NCBI GenBank assembly: GCA_026075535.2
Contig: AP026546.1
Coordinates: 10,602,001-10,666,000 of the forward strand
Length of the DNA: 64,000 bases
Source: Tricholoma matsutake
Taxonomy: Eukaryota; Basidiomycota; Agaricomycetes; Agaricales; Tricholomataceae
Reading direction: 5' to 3'
The position numbers and the translations under genes were made by a program. Below the pieces are notes generated by a model. It saw nothing but the letters and a program-made list of their open reading frames with translations. It was not told the DNA's origin and did no database searches. Shown one piece after another: positions 1-10,653 of this stretch (its first letter is position 1; each line of letters starts with the position of its first letter).

Positions 1-40
1 TACAGGTTATTTTAGATCGCTAATCAAAGGCTATGCAGCC

Positions 41-2220
41 TTGGCCCAACCCCTCACCGACCTAGCCAGAGGCCTCGACCTTCCAAAGGGAAAGGGTAAA
101 GCAGCATATCGATGCGCCATGAAAGGGCACTTGCTGGCAGGCCTATGGAAGGAAGAACATGAAAAAGCCTTCCTGGGACTGAAAATTGCCTTAACCAATG
201 AACCAGTTTTGAAAGGACCAAAATTCGATGGAACACCCTTCATTGTTACCATGGATGGTTGCAAATATGGTTTTGCAGGCATGCTGTCACAAAGACATAC
301 TACAGTCTTGCCAAACGGAAAGGACACCACACATATACATCCAGTCACATTTGGCAGTAAACAAACATCTGAGACAGAAGAGAAGTACAAACCATACTTA
401 CTAGAATTTGCTGCACTGAAGTTCTCTTTAGACAAATTCTCCAACCTTATATGGGGCTACCCAGTGGAACTAGAAACAGACTGTACAGGCACTCAGAGAC
501 CACCTGCTAAATGACAAACTCAACTCCACCCATGCTCGTTGGAGGGACGGTGTGTTAGCCCACCAAATCGTGGACGTACAACACCGACCTGGCTGCCTAA
601 ACCCCGTAGCAGATGGTATCAGCAGGAAATATGTGAACCTACCCAAGGAAGAAAACGATGGTCACACATGGACAGTAAGTGAAGATTGGGAAGCACAAAC
701 GGGCATTCAGAACGACATATTCCAAATTGAGTCACCACTCATTTATGATGGTCTCAAAACCTGGTTTGCTAATGAAAAAGTATTCCTAAATGTTATAGAG
801 GTGCTGGCTGAACTAGATCATGGGAGGAGTATTAAGGAATGGAAGAAAGCTAAGCACCAGGCAGAAGGGTACGTAATCGAAGATGGTAAGCTTTGGAGGA
901 TTGGCAACACCAAATCTACACGGGTGAAACCACGAGTAGAATGTGTACCACAATTGGAGGCAGTCACACTAGCATGGGAGGTACACCAGAGCCAAGGACA
1001 TTTCCACCAAGATAATGTGAAGATCGCACTAATGGACAAGATAGCCAGCCCACATCTAGACCAATCCATCACCAAGGTGATCATGGATTGTGGTAAGTGC
1101 AAAGGACATGGCCCGAAACACTTACATTCACTACTAGAGCCCATAATGCGGCGACACCCATTTGAACTGCTTGTGGGAGACACACTGTCAATGCCGAAAG
1201 GAAAAGGGGGTTTCACAAAAATTGCATTATATGCAGACGTCTACTTGCAACATGTTTGGGCAGATAAACTCAAGATGGCTGCAACAGCTGCAACCACATG
1301 CAGAACATTCAACAACATTTGTACCATGTTCACAGCACCTGAAGCCCTCATGGTTGATGGAGGACTGGAGTTTGACAACAACACTGTTCATGAAGCATGC
1401 ACCACATTTAAGGTTGAGTTGTGGATCGTCCCAGGATATTCCCCCTGGATCAATGGCCTCATAGAAGGGATGAACACAAAATTGTTGGGGAGATTGAAGA
1501 GGCTATGCTCACCCGATCTAGGGGAAGACGAATGCAACGCAAAGAACCTACCAGCTTCATGGCCTGACCACCTTGAGGAAGCCATTGAATCCCTCAATAA
1601 TTGCATACTGCCAAATCTCAAATTCTCACCAAATGAACTTCTTCTAGGCATCGTGATCAACACAAAGCACACTCCAGTGGACCGAGCAGAACAGGAAGTG
1701 TCAACTGGTGAAGTGGGGGTCCAGATGGCATACATGGAACAGCAGTGATTAGATGGGTACGAGCACATACTATCTCATGCCCATAAACGGAAGCTGGTGT
1801 TCGACAGGAGACTATTAGCCCAAGCTCCAAGAGAGGTCATATTCAAAGCAGGACAACTCATACAGGTATACAGGAGTGACTTGGACTTCACATTTAAGGT
1901 AGAAAGGAAGATGGAGCCTAGGTGGTCAGCACCATGCCAAGTAACAAGCAGGGACCGCAATTCTTACAAGTTGGAGACTCTTGAAGGATTACCTATTAGC
2001 AACAGGTTCTCCTCCAGGCGACTATGAAGGTTCATTCCATGTAGCAGCACAGTGCTACATGAAGCACAAGCAGAGATTGAAGAGCTGCAGAGTAAGCAGG
2101 AAGCCGAAGAAGACATTGTGCAAGGGGTAGAAGGAAGACAGGTGATTGACGATGATAGCAATACAGATTGGGAGGATATAGAGCACGGAGCGGAGCAGGA
2201 ACCATCAACCCTGAGCTGAG
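41..2220 (+). pseudogene. Ty3/gypsy pol, RNase H to integrase C-terminus (element G0, 5' end outside window)
   Basis: This is the 3' part of a retroelement polyprotein. Positions 41-482 encode the RT tail and an RNase H-like region (ETDC near the frame break). One base gained near 482-484 shifts the frame, which then stays open to 2220 except for two TGA codons at 1746-1748 and 2025-2027, both at places where relatives have Arg (CGA). The second part has the H-H-C-C zinc module around 980-1115 (HQSQGHFHQ, CGKCKG) and the D-D-E integrase core: VGDTLS near 1172, VDGG near 1352, and LIEGMN near 1460. A short basic GPY/F-like module (1797-2027) and an acidic tail follow. Catalytic residues of the integrase are present, so decay is mild. 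Family assignment to Ty3/gypsy is firm; the exact lineage is not. Confidence 0.85.
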
Positions 2221-2323
2221 TTCAGCAATGGCCCTGGCTGCTGACTAACACTGATCACTTTAAGCCTATATATTAGAGGCCCTAGATTGCTTCAACCACC
2301 TCGCCCAACCCACACTCAGTCTA

Positions 2324-2647
2324 ATGAACGCAAGAGCCTTGAATAACGGATGGTTTTCCGGATATACCCTATTCTTCATTGTCATGGTGTTCCTCAGCCC
2401 TTTCATCCTAACATCAAAACAACTACAACCGGACCCTGAATATGACGATATCGAACTGGGGGAGTTACCCAGTTTTGTCAACCCAGAGCTAGTTCAAGAA
2501 CAACTTGCTATCCCAATACCACCCGACATCGACTTCCCGCCGGCTGCTCATTTACAGCCTTCACAAGATGCACACCCAGTAACCCTGACCAATCCAAGAG
2601 CCAACTACAATGATGGACAAGGTCCCAGAAGGTACCTGTGGCCCTAA
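2324..2647 (+). CDS. small membrane-anchored protein in the env position of element G0
   Basis: A 107-residue open frame lies 100 bp after the pol frame and ends 36 bp before the probable 3' LTR. Residues about 9-31 form one hydrophobic segment (FSGYTLFFIVMVFLSPFIL) preceded by Asn/Arg; the rest is acidic and Pro-rich, suggesting a single-pass protein with a soluble tail. I do not recognise the family. Position after integrase is where envelope genes sit in some gypsy lineages, but there is no signal for a glycoprotein, a fusion peptide or a furin site, so I do not call it an envelope. Element G4 (53,493) has a similar single-pass ORF at the same place, which argues that the arrangement is not accidental. 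Confidence 0.5.
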   Translation: MNARALNNGWFSGYTLFFIVMVFLSPFILTSKQLQPDPEYDDIELGELPSFVNPELVQEQLAIPIPPDIDFPPAAHLQPSQDAHPVTLTNPRANYNDGQGPRRYLWP

Positions 2648-2683
2648 ACACCATTTCTACATTGGGCCTTTAGGGGGAGCGAT

Positions 2684-3080
2684 TGTCATGGACATGCCTC
2701 CTGGGGTACATGGGCCAAGGTGAGGGTAAGGCATTGGTGCCTTGTACATACATAATTCTCTCTTCCTTCCCTGAGTGAGATTGCAACGAGGGCGTTGCTA
2801 TTGTGTAGGGGGGTACATGTAGCTGTGGCAGTAGTGCCCATAGCAGAGTCCAGTAGCAGAGCATGCCAGAGTCTGGCATTCCCCTTAGTGGTCACGTGAC
2901 CTCGTAGATAGACATGCGCATGTGGTAGACAGGGGATCATCTTTATCTTTGCTTGTCCACATCTGTTCCGACTCACATCTAGTAGTAGACATGAGCCCTG
3001 TCTGAACTGTCTCATCTAGTAGTAGATGAGACCTTAAGAGACCGCATGACTCCAACGTTATTGACTTCACTACAAACTTG
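2684..3080 (+). repeat. probable 3' LTR of element G0
   Basis: A purine-rich tract (2669-2682, TTTAGGGGGAGCGA) just before TGTCATGG at 2684 looks like the polypurine tract and LTR start. The 5' LTR is outside the window, so the end cannot be fixed by comparison; the end given is where the minisatellite begins. Confidence 0.4.
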
Positions 3081-3965
3081 TTCACTGCTTTGTTACAAAC
3101 CTTTATTGACCTTGGCATAAACTATTACAAAAATGTTATTGACTTTAAAACAAGCCATTACAAATTTGTTTACTGACTTTGTTACAAACCTTTACTGAGC
3201 TTGGTGTAAACTATTACAAACATGTTATTGACTTCAATACAAACAAACCATTACAGACTTGTTTACTGACTTTGTTGCAAACCTTTACTGACCTTGGTAT
3301 AAACTATTACAAACATAGTATTGACTTCGATACAAACCATTACTGATCTTGGTATAAACCATTACAAATACATTATTGACTTCAATACAAACAAATCATT
3401 ACAAACTTGTTTACTGACTTTGTTACAAACTTTTACCAACCTTGGTATAAATTATTACAAACATGTTATTGACTTCAATACAAACCATTACAAACTTGTT
3501 TACTGACTTTGTTACAAACCTTTACTGACCTTATAAACTATTACAAAAATGTTGTTGACTTCAATACCATTACAAAAGTGTTGTTGCTTTAATACAAACC
3601 ATTACAGACTTGTTTACTGACTTTGGTATAAACTATTACAAATTGTTGTTGACTTCAATACAAACCATTACTGATCTTGGTATAAACAATTACAAATATG
3701 TTATTGACTTCAATACAAACAAACCATTACAAACATGTTATTGACTTCAATACAAACCATTACAAACTTGTTTACTGACTTTGTTAGAAACCTTTACTGA
3801 CCTTATAAACTATTACAAAAATGTTGTTGACTTCAATACAAACCATTACAAAAGTGTTGTTGACTTCAATACATACCGTTACAGACTTGTTTACTGATCT
3901 TGGTATAAACTATTACAAACATGTTTACTGACTTTGTTGCAAAGCTTTACTGACCTTGCTTTAGT
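3060..3965 (+). repeat. AT-rich minisatellite
   Basis: About 900 bp built from variants of a few short words: ATTACAAAC, TTGTTTACTGACTTTG, TTACAAACCTTTACTGACC, TTGGTATAAACTATTAC and GTTATTGACTTCAATAC. The words recur in the same order with a higher-order period of roughly 90-130 bp and with units dropped or duplicated. No coding potential is seen. Confidence 0.85.
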
Positions 3966-4077
3966 GCTTATTATGGTGTCAGTCTAGCTTGTATGAGTAA
4001 TAATCAGCCTTGCAACTTGGACTACATCTGGACAATCATTCAGAAGTGTAAATTTTCATTATGAAGTTGATTTGAAT

Positions 4078-4155
4078 GTAGTTTGCTTGAAGTCTTAGCA
4101 GAGTCTGAGTGGAGTCCGAGTGGAGTCTGCTTAGACTAGGGGGGGGAGTGTAAAG
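4078..4155 (+). mobile_element. right end of a hAT-like element with AGTCC subterminal repeats (fragment d)
   Basis: Three GAGTC-type repeats (4099-4130) are followed by GGGGGGAGTGTAAAG, which matches the terminal motif of the complete element at 40,559-43,646 (CTTTACACTGCCCC in reverse). The same TAAAGTACTGG junction recurs at 49,492. The other end is not recognised, and the interval 3966-4077 shows nothing I can name. Confidence 0.45.
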
Positions 4156-5513
4156 TACTGGACAAATCAGAAAAGGCCCCAGGTTTACCCTCATATAAAA
4201 TTGGGATTAACCTAGCTGAGGTAGATGAGTTGCGAGAGCTAGCAGATACCACAAAAGAGTTGCATGACCTACCATGTGGAGCAGTCTCATTTGATTTTGA
4301 CAGGGATCCATACCTTGAGAATTCTGAGGAATGTTTTCCTGTTATGGGTGATGCACCTGCACTTATAGCTGAGGCACAGCTCCAACGCGTGCAGCCTTAC
4401 CCAGGGGATGATCTGAAAAAACCAGTAATGGAAGATCATCATTTTGAACTAGTTTGGATACCAGACAAGGAGAATGTTTACCTTATTAATGACCTGCAAC
4501 ACAATTCCTTCAATGACCCAGCAGGGTATAGCATTGAAATAAGCAAAGAGCAGTTACTTGATCCAGAGTTCAACTGCCCCCAGTGGTATACAGATCAACT
4601 TATCGAGAAATTGTTTCCACAAGTACCCAGGCCCAACACTCGTGACTATTACCCCAGAATATATGACTTCAGTGGAATGAAGAGTCATTCGTAGAGTCCC
4701 AACTCTGCATACAAGAACTCTGGGAGACGGTTGACTTGCTTCAAAACAGAGTGAACAACATTGAAGGATACTTTGGGTTGCAGGTGGGTGCACTGCCCAT
4801 TATGTTGTACAATGGTTACATGGCTGGGCAGGTGGTTTGCCTTGAGAGGACTCCAAGCAGGAGTGCAGAGGTGGATTGGGGAGAAATGACAGATGCCGAG
4901 GAAGGCGATGTCACTCCTGCTCCCACTCCTGCTCCTGCTCCTGCTCCCACTCCTGCTCCCACTCCTGCTCCCACTCCTGCTCCCACTCCTGCTCCCACTC
5001 CTGCTCCCACTCCCATTGCCGCTCCCATTGCCACTGCCAGTGACAAAGACAAACAGATGGCAGAACTGGTTGAGGAGGGGGGATTTGGTGAGGGTAACAC
5101 TGAGCCTGAGCATGGTGAGGAGGGACTGGCTGTGCTGGAAGAGGTGGCAGGGAAAGCATCCTTGGCTGGTGCCCCCCCCATCCAAATTATTCCTGCCACA
5201 CCACAGGATTCTCAAGAAATGGTACAGCCCACAACATCAATGGCCCCACCACTCCCTCTCCTCTTTCCCCCAACATTGCTTGTGGAGCCCGAGCCTGCTG
5301 CCCCGCCATCAGCAGTCAATGTAATTACCTCACCCTGACCCTCCCCTCCTCCTGCACAGCTGTGCCAATCCCCATGCAGGCTGACCCCTGGTCCATCTGG
5401 ACTACATTCCAGAAGTACCACCCCTCAGCCGAACCCAAGGAAGAGAGCAGGAAAATCTGAGGAAGAGGGGAGACAAAGTGAGGCAGAAAAGAATAGATGT
5501 GATTTGGCATGTA
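4156..5513 (+). pseudogene. Pro/Ala/Thr-repeat protein, left arm copy (KDZ-associated, unknown function)
   Basis: The frame is open from the element end at 4156 (no own start visible) to 4694, then continues after a one-base frame change near 4675 through 4736-5338, and after a TGA at 5336-5338 to 5513. The first part is acidic and conserved-looking. The second has an amphipathic stretch (WETVDLLQNRVNNIEG) and then 11 to 12 Ala-Pro-Thr-Pro type dipeptide repeats at 4913-5020. An inverted, diverged copy lies at 48,160-48,735 with a shorter repeat tract. I do not recognise a domain. The truncation at 4156 coincides with the hAT-like element end, so that element has replaced the 5' part. Confidence 0.6.
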
Positions 5514-5570
5514 CATAAAAGTTGGACTATCTTTTTTTTCACATTACATAGTGTTTTATTTGTAAATCTA

Positions 5571-6701
5571 CATGGCAAATTTCACTTTTTTAATTCTCTG
5601 TCTCCTCCCAACAGCCTGGGTTGAAATGGCTTCCTGCTGTGCAAGGTCATCAGCTGTCCTTCGGATAGGTTTTGCTTGTGCCAAGGATGGATTTGCTGCC
5701 AATCCTGATGTTGCCATTGCTGATCATACTTTTGCCATTGCTGATGTTGCCATTGCTGATCATACTGTTGTCATTGCCAATATTGGTGTGCCATTGCTAA
5801 TCCTACTGGTGCCACTGCCAATATTGGTGTTGCTGGCGCTGATCCTACTGGTGCCTGTGGCAATATTGGTGTTGCTGTTGCTGATCCCACTGTTGCTGTT
5901 GCCGATCCTGCTGTTGCCATTGCTGATCCCACTAACACTGCTAAAGCCCTTGCACTTGCAATAGGATGCTCCATCTGATTTCCCCCTAAAAGTGGTCGAG
6001 GGCCATCACTCGAGGCTTAGGGCATTTCGAGCTCTCTTGAGGTATATCCAACAGAAATGGATTAATTGGGCATGGGGGATCATTTACAATGGCAATTCCA
6101 GCTGATCCAGGTGTGATGTATCTCATGTAAATGTGCTTAGGAACAAGATATTCTGGTTCACTGTCACTAGGACCATTAATTGGCTGTGGTTGAGTGACAC
6201 CAACCATGCAGAGGCTGTCCATTGTCATTTGATCCACTTGGACATATTGTGATTCAGTTGTATCAGAATTTGGGGTCTGTCCTGCTGTTGACATTCAGTG
6301 AGCTTCCTTGCGCTTGGGTTTGCCTTTGACAACTTTTCTGCCTCTTGATGCAGCAGGCAGTTCGGCAGCAGCAATGGCCTCCAGTTTGGTGCTGGCTTGA
6401 GGATTGGCATCAGCATTGCCATTTCTTTGGCCCCTGTGTTTGGAAATGTGTCAGGAGGGTGAAGGGTTACTCAAATCATTCGGATAGTGTGCAGGAGCCA
6501 CACTCCCATCCATGGCTTTGATCGCTTTAAACCAGAACTCTCTTTTAAGGCCCTGCACTATTTGTTGCAGAATATGGTCAAAGAAGTCTTCTATGACACT
6601 CTTGTGCATGTTCCATGGGTCTCTGATTTTGAACCTAGCTGGGAGATATTCCAGACTGACAAATAATGATGTCCAATCTGCAATTGCTTTGAATGGGATA
6701 T
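5571..6701 (-). pseudogene. 3' part of a conserved KDZ-associated protein gene, left outer arm
   Basis: Read on the minus strand this matches the right-arm gene at 40,161-40,429 and 47,132-48,110. It encodes a region ending in a His/Asp motif (AHYLND in the right copy), a basic AT-hook-like tail (RGRKVVKGKPKRK near 6310-6350), then a Gln/Ser/Thr-rich segment (6294-5986) and a Gly/Asn/Ser/Ile repeat tail (5970-5590). Stops and frame changes break it. At 6701 it is cut by the LTR of G1; its 5' exons lie beyond the insertion at 22,399-23,560. Nucleotide similarity to the right arm is roughly 90 percent by eye, with an extra stretch of about 85 bp in the right copy. Confidence 0.6.
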
Positions 6702-7385
6702 TGTTAAGAACTGATCCTAGAGGGCTCGTCGGAATCTGGTTGGACCCAGTGGGTGTTGATAGCGGAAGATTGTTGGGTTGTAGTGGATTATGCGGAGGGG
6801 TAACGAAAAGGACTTGGCTTCAGCTTATAAGAAGCTGTGCCCTTCACCTCATCTGGTGTCCTAATCTTAAGACGAAGGTTTAGAAAAGCTAGGAGGTAAA
6901 TGCAGAAGGAGTACAAAAGGACTTGGGTTAAGTTCAGATGAGACTAGAACTTCAGAGGGAGACTAGAGGTCGAGTAGAATGGAGTTCAGACTCTTAGAGG
7001 ACAGAGGTAGGAGTAGAATGAGATTTAGATTGACAAGTTAAAGTCGAGTCTATGTCAATATACAAACTGAAGAATACAAACTGAAGAATACAACGCAAAA
7101 CTGACTAAGCTTAAATACTAGAGTCTGGAATAAAAGTGGGATGGAAACGGGAATTGCGGCTGTGTCTTGACTGCATAGATAAACTACCTAGCGGGAGCTG
7201 CACAGGAATCTGTAGTCGAATATGCAATAGAGATGGCAGCCTTGGGAAGGCAGCCTGGTGCACAGCAGTGTGGGCAGTGCAAGGTGGCCGGGAATGAAAA
7301 TGGGAGAAGTAGAATGTCAGGTTTGAAGTGCGGAAAATGATCAGATGGATGCGGTTTCCAATCAGGCAAGGAATGGTTCTTGACA
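6702..7385 (-). repeat. G1 3' LTR (LTR-A)
   Basis: 684 bp starting TGTTAAGAACTGATCC and ending TTCTTGACA as read on the plus strand. It aligns over its length with LTR-B, LTR-C and LTR-D, from which it differs at many sites, as expected for the older element. Confidence 0.9.
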
Positions 7386-7521
7386 GTATTTCCCCCTTAG
7401 TGCTGAGCCTATGAGGCACGTGAGGGCTTGAGTCCAAATGAGGAAGTTGGTTGAATTTTCCGAATGCGGCAATTGGTTGGAAAATTTTCACATTGTTTTC
7501 TACTCCCATCACATATCACAG

Positions 7522-8511
7522 ATGTCCACCCCAGCAGTCTCCACGCTGATCAAAATGGCCGCAATGAAGGCCCAACACAAACAGAGGGAGCAGGCACTGA
7601 GGGAGCAGATGGAAAGGGAGATTAAGGAGCTAGAGGAAGCAGCAAGGGAGGAGGAACACTGGGCACAGGAGAAGCAAAAGGCAGCAGAGGAGGCTGCAAA
7701 GGTTGAGGAGGCACACCAGGCAGAGGTGCGGAGAAAAGAGGCAGCAGCCATGAAGCGAGTGGAGAAGAAGCGGGCGGCTGTGGCTGCAGGTATGAAAATG
7801 AGGCTGAGGGGAGCAAGTCCCCAAAGAAAAGAAAAGTTGCCAAGTCGAAGGCATGAGTGGGGTTGGAGGAGTTGGCGGGTCTGATGCAGGTGCAGGCTGC
7901 ATTGCCCTGAAAAAGGTGTGTATTTGTTTCCCTTCTCAGTCTTCTCTTACTGATAAGTGGCCTAGATGCAAATATCAGAAAATTGCTTGTTTCAGGATGC
8001 GTGTGAGGGGATGCGTGTGTGACAACTGCGTGTCAAACAGAAGTGTGAGGAGGTGGTGTGGGAGGAGCAGGAGGCCCCTGCAGCAGCAAAGTTGAGGGCC
8101 ATAGTGGGGACGATGGGCCCAGCAGAAAATGGTGGGGAGGTGGCAGAGCTGCTGCAGCAGCTGGTGAAAATGGTGAGGAAGGGTTTTGGAGAGGTGGCAA
8201 CAGCAGTGCAGGAATCAATGGAGGAGGTCCGGGATGCAATGGACCTGGAGTGGGAGGTGGATGAATCTGCTGAGGAGGAGAGTGACAAGGATGAGGAAGA
8301 GGTGGAGTGGGAAGTGAGAGAGTCCCAGCGGGCAAGATGTGGGATCCGCCAGTCTGGAGATGACTGGGCAGGTTTCCAGAGATACCTGGAGAAAAGGTGG
8401 GCAGATAACGTGGAGGAGAGTGAGGATGATGAAGAGGGTGGAGAGACGGATGAGGGCGGAGAAGAGAGCGAAGTTGGGGAAGATGGAGAGGGGGAAGCGG
8501 AGGTAGTGTAG
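7522..8511 (+). pseudogene. coiled-coil / NLS / Cys-motif protein carried antisense in G1 (copy 1)
   Basis: Starts ATGTCCACC at 7522. Residues about 10-85 are a strong Glu/Lys/Ala-rich coiled coil (REEEHWAQEKQKAAEEA). A one-base deletion near 7795 breaks the frame; the other frame then gives a nuclear-localisation-like SPKKRKVAKSK. Next come a possible short intron (7917-7942), a Cys motif (CKYQKIAC, CVCDNC, KCEEV, with another one-base loss), and from 8053 a long acidic C-terminal part containing SGDDWAGFQRYLEKR and Glu/Asp runs. It lies head to tail against the pol end of G1 (convergent). Copy 2 in G2 is less damaged. I know related proteins from Agaricomycete genomes but no function; DNA or chromatin binding is inference from NLS plus Cys motif. 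Confidence 0.6.
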
Positions 8512-8589
8512 GGATCTGATCGGATCCAAAATATATATATTTTTCAATATAGGTTTGTTTCTGGTATCCAACTTAGTGAATAAGTAACA

Positions 8590-8722
8590 TGAATAGTCTT
8601 TAAGCAGGTAATGGTCCAGGTTTCTGCAGGTAGCGGGTGTGAAAATCTGCAAGGAGTTCTTGGGCGTGGTCAAGTTCCATAACAGGTAGCCAGGAGGTCT
8701 CTTCATCAGTTCCCTGGTAACC
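8590..8722 (-). pseudogene. 3' end of G1 pol, cut off by insertion of G2
   Basis: The minus strand matches the last 45 or so codons of the G2 polyprotein (10,654-10,790) and stops at 8722 in TAACC, the 5-bp target. The continuation begins at 16,379 with the same TAACC. The stretch 8512-8589 holds the convergent gene ends and nothing else I can name. Confidence 0.85.
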
Positions 8723-9420
8723 TGTAAAGAACTGATCCGAAAGGGCTTGTTGGAATCCGGTCAGACCCGGAGGGTGTTTGAGAGGGGAAGATTGTCGGGT
8801 TGTAGTGGATTATGTGGATGGGTAACGAAAAGGACTTGGCTTCAGCTTGTAAGAAGCTGTGCCCTTCACCTCATCTGGTGTCCTAATTTCGGGTAGAGGG
8901 TTTAGAGATAGGAGCAGGAGAGTGTGGGTAAATGCGGGAAGGAGTATGGAGGGACTTAGGTTAAGTTTAGATGAGACTAGAACTTCAGAGGGGAACTAGA
9001 GGTTGAGTCGATTGGAGTTCAGACTCTTTAGAGGTCAGGAGTTGGAGTAGAAGGAGGTTTTAGATTGACAGGGTAAAGTCAAGTCTATGTCGATATACAA
9101 ACTGAGGAATACAAAGTGAAACTAACTAAGCTTAAATACTAGAGTCCGGAACAAGAGCAGAACGGAAACGGAAACTGCGGCAGTGTCTCAACTGCGTAGA
9201 TAAATTGCCTAGCGGAGGCCACACAGGAATCCGTAGTCAAATTTGCAAAACTAGATGGCAGCCTTGGAAGGCAGCCGTGGTTGCTGTACACGGCGGCCTG
9301 GTGCACAGCAGTGTGGGCAGTGCAAGGGGGCCGGAACAAAGGCGATAGGAGTTGAGTTAGGAACAGCAGAGAAGATTGGAAGGTTGCGGGTTCCGAGCGG
9401 GCAAGGAATGGATCGTGACA
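8723..9420 (-). repeat. G2 3' LTR (LTR-B)
   Basis: 698 bp, TGTAAAGAAC to ATCGTGACA on the plus strand; equal in length to LTR-C and very similar to it. Confidence 0.95.
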
Positions 9421-9552
9421 GTATTTCCCCCTTAGTGCCGAGCCTACGAGGCACGTGAAGGTTCGAGTCCAAATGAGGAAGTTGGTTGACTCCTGAATGT
9501 GGCAATTGGTTGAAAAATTTTGTTGTTTTCCTTCTTCCATCACCTACACAAA

Positions 9553-10566
9553 ATGTCCCCCCCAGCAGGCTCTGCTCAACTGAAATTGGCCGCAATGAAG
9601 GCTCAGTATGAACAGAGGGAGTGGGAGATGAAAGAACAGATGGAGCGGGAGGTAAGAGAATTGGAGGAGGTGGCAAGGGAGGAGGAACATTGGGCGCAGG
9701 AGGTGCAGAAGGCATCAGAGGAGGCTGCAAAGGCAGAGGAGGCGCACCAGGCAGCGGCATGGAAAAAAGAGGCTTCAGCCGCAAAATGCATGGAGAAGAG
9801 GCGGGTGGCTGCGGCTGCGGGTTTGGAGGATGAGGCCGAGGGGAGCAAGTCTCCAAAGAAGAAGAAGATTGCAACGCCAAGGGCGTGGGTGGGGTCAGAA
9901 GAACCAGCGAGTCCGGTGCGGGTGCAGGCCACCTTGTCCTGCAAAAGGTGCATGTTGGTTTTTCTTTCAATGTTTTCAGACTGACAAGTGGCTTAGATGC
10001 CAATATCAAAAAATTTCGTGCTTCAAGATGGTGCAAAGGGATGCATGTGTGATAACTGCATGCACGTTAAGCACAAGTGCGAGGAGGTCATGTGGGAGGG
10101 CAGGAGGCCCCAACAGTAAGAAAAGCGAGGTCTGGAGAGGGAACAAGTGGGCCCACCGGAAAACAGTGGAGAAGTGGCAGAGCTGCTACGGCAGCTGGTG
10201 AAGGTGGTGAGGAAAGGGTTTGGGGAGGTGGCGACAGTGGTGAGGGAGTCGATGGAGGAGATCCGGGATGCAATGGACCCGGAGTGGGAGGCAGATGAAA
10301 GTATCGAGGGGGAGAGTGACGAGGATGAGGAGGAAGTGGAGTGGGCAGTACGAGAGTCCCGATGGGAGAGGCGTGGGATCCGCCAGTCTGGAGACGACTG
10401 GGCAGGATTCCAAAGATATTTGGAAAAAAGGCAGGCAGACAACGTGGAGGAGGGCGAGGGTGAGGAAGAGGAGGATGAAGGCGGGAAAGGTGGAGAAGGG
10501 GAGGAAGGTGGTGAAGTCGGAGGAGAGGATGATGAAGATGGAGAGGGAGAAGCGGAGGTAGTGTAG
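9553..10566 (+). CDS. coiled-coil / NLS / Cys-motif protein carried antisense in G2 (copy 2)
   Basis: Start ATGTCCCCC at 9553. Exon 1 encodes a coiled coil (about residues 10-95) and a basic SKSPKKKKIATPRA segment, then ATLSCKR. A likely intron begins GTGCATG at 9950 and ends TTTTCAG near 9981. After it come a Cys-containing stretch (LRCQYQKISC) and, in another frame, CMCDNCMHVKHKCEEV, then an acidic C-terminus from 10,147 to 10,566 with the conserved SGDDWAGFQRYLEKR. A TAA near 10,118 and a frame change mean it may no longer be functional. A poly(A) signal-like CAATAAAG lies at 10,601. It converges on the pol frame of G2 with about 90 bp between. The same gene in G1 shows the family has carried it for some time. 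Confidence 0.6.
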
Positions 10567-10653
10567 GGATCCAGTCGGATCCAAATTTTTTTTTTTTTTT
10601 CAATAAAGTTTGTTCTGAGTTCGGACTGAGTGAATAAGTAACGTGAATCGTCT

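Noticed and set aside
3060..3965. CRISPR-like array
   Set aside because: The repeats are unequal, the spacers are themselves repeats, and the genome is eukaryotic.
4816..5215. Gly/Ala/Val or Gly/Ser-repeat ORFs on the minus strand
   Set aside because: They are antisense readings of the Ala-Pro-Thr-Pro repeat tract.
5572..5964. Hydrophobic Ile/Leu/Val-rich plus-strand ORF as a membrane protein (and its mirror at 47,821-48,108)
   Set aside because: It is the antisense of a Gly/Asn/Ser-rich repeat tail; the minus-strand reading continues a conserved gene.
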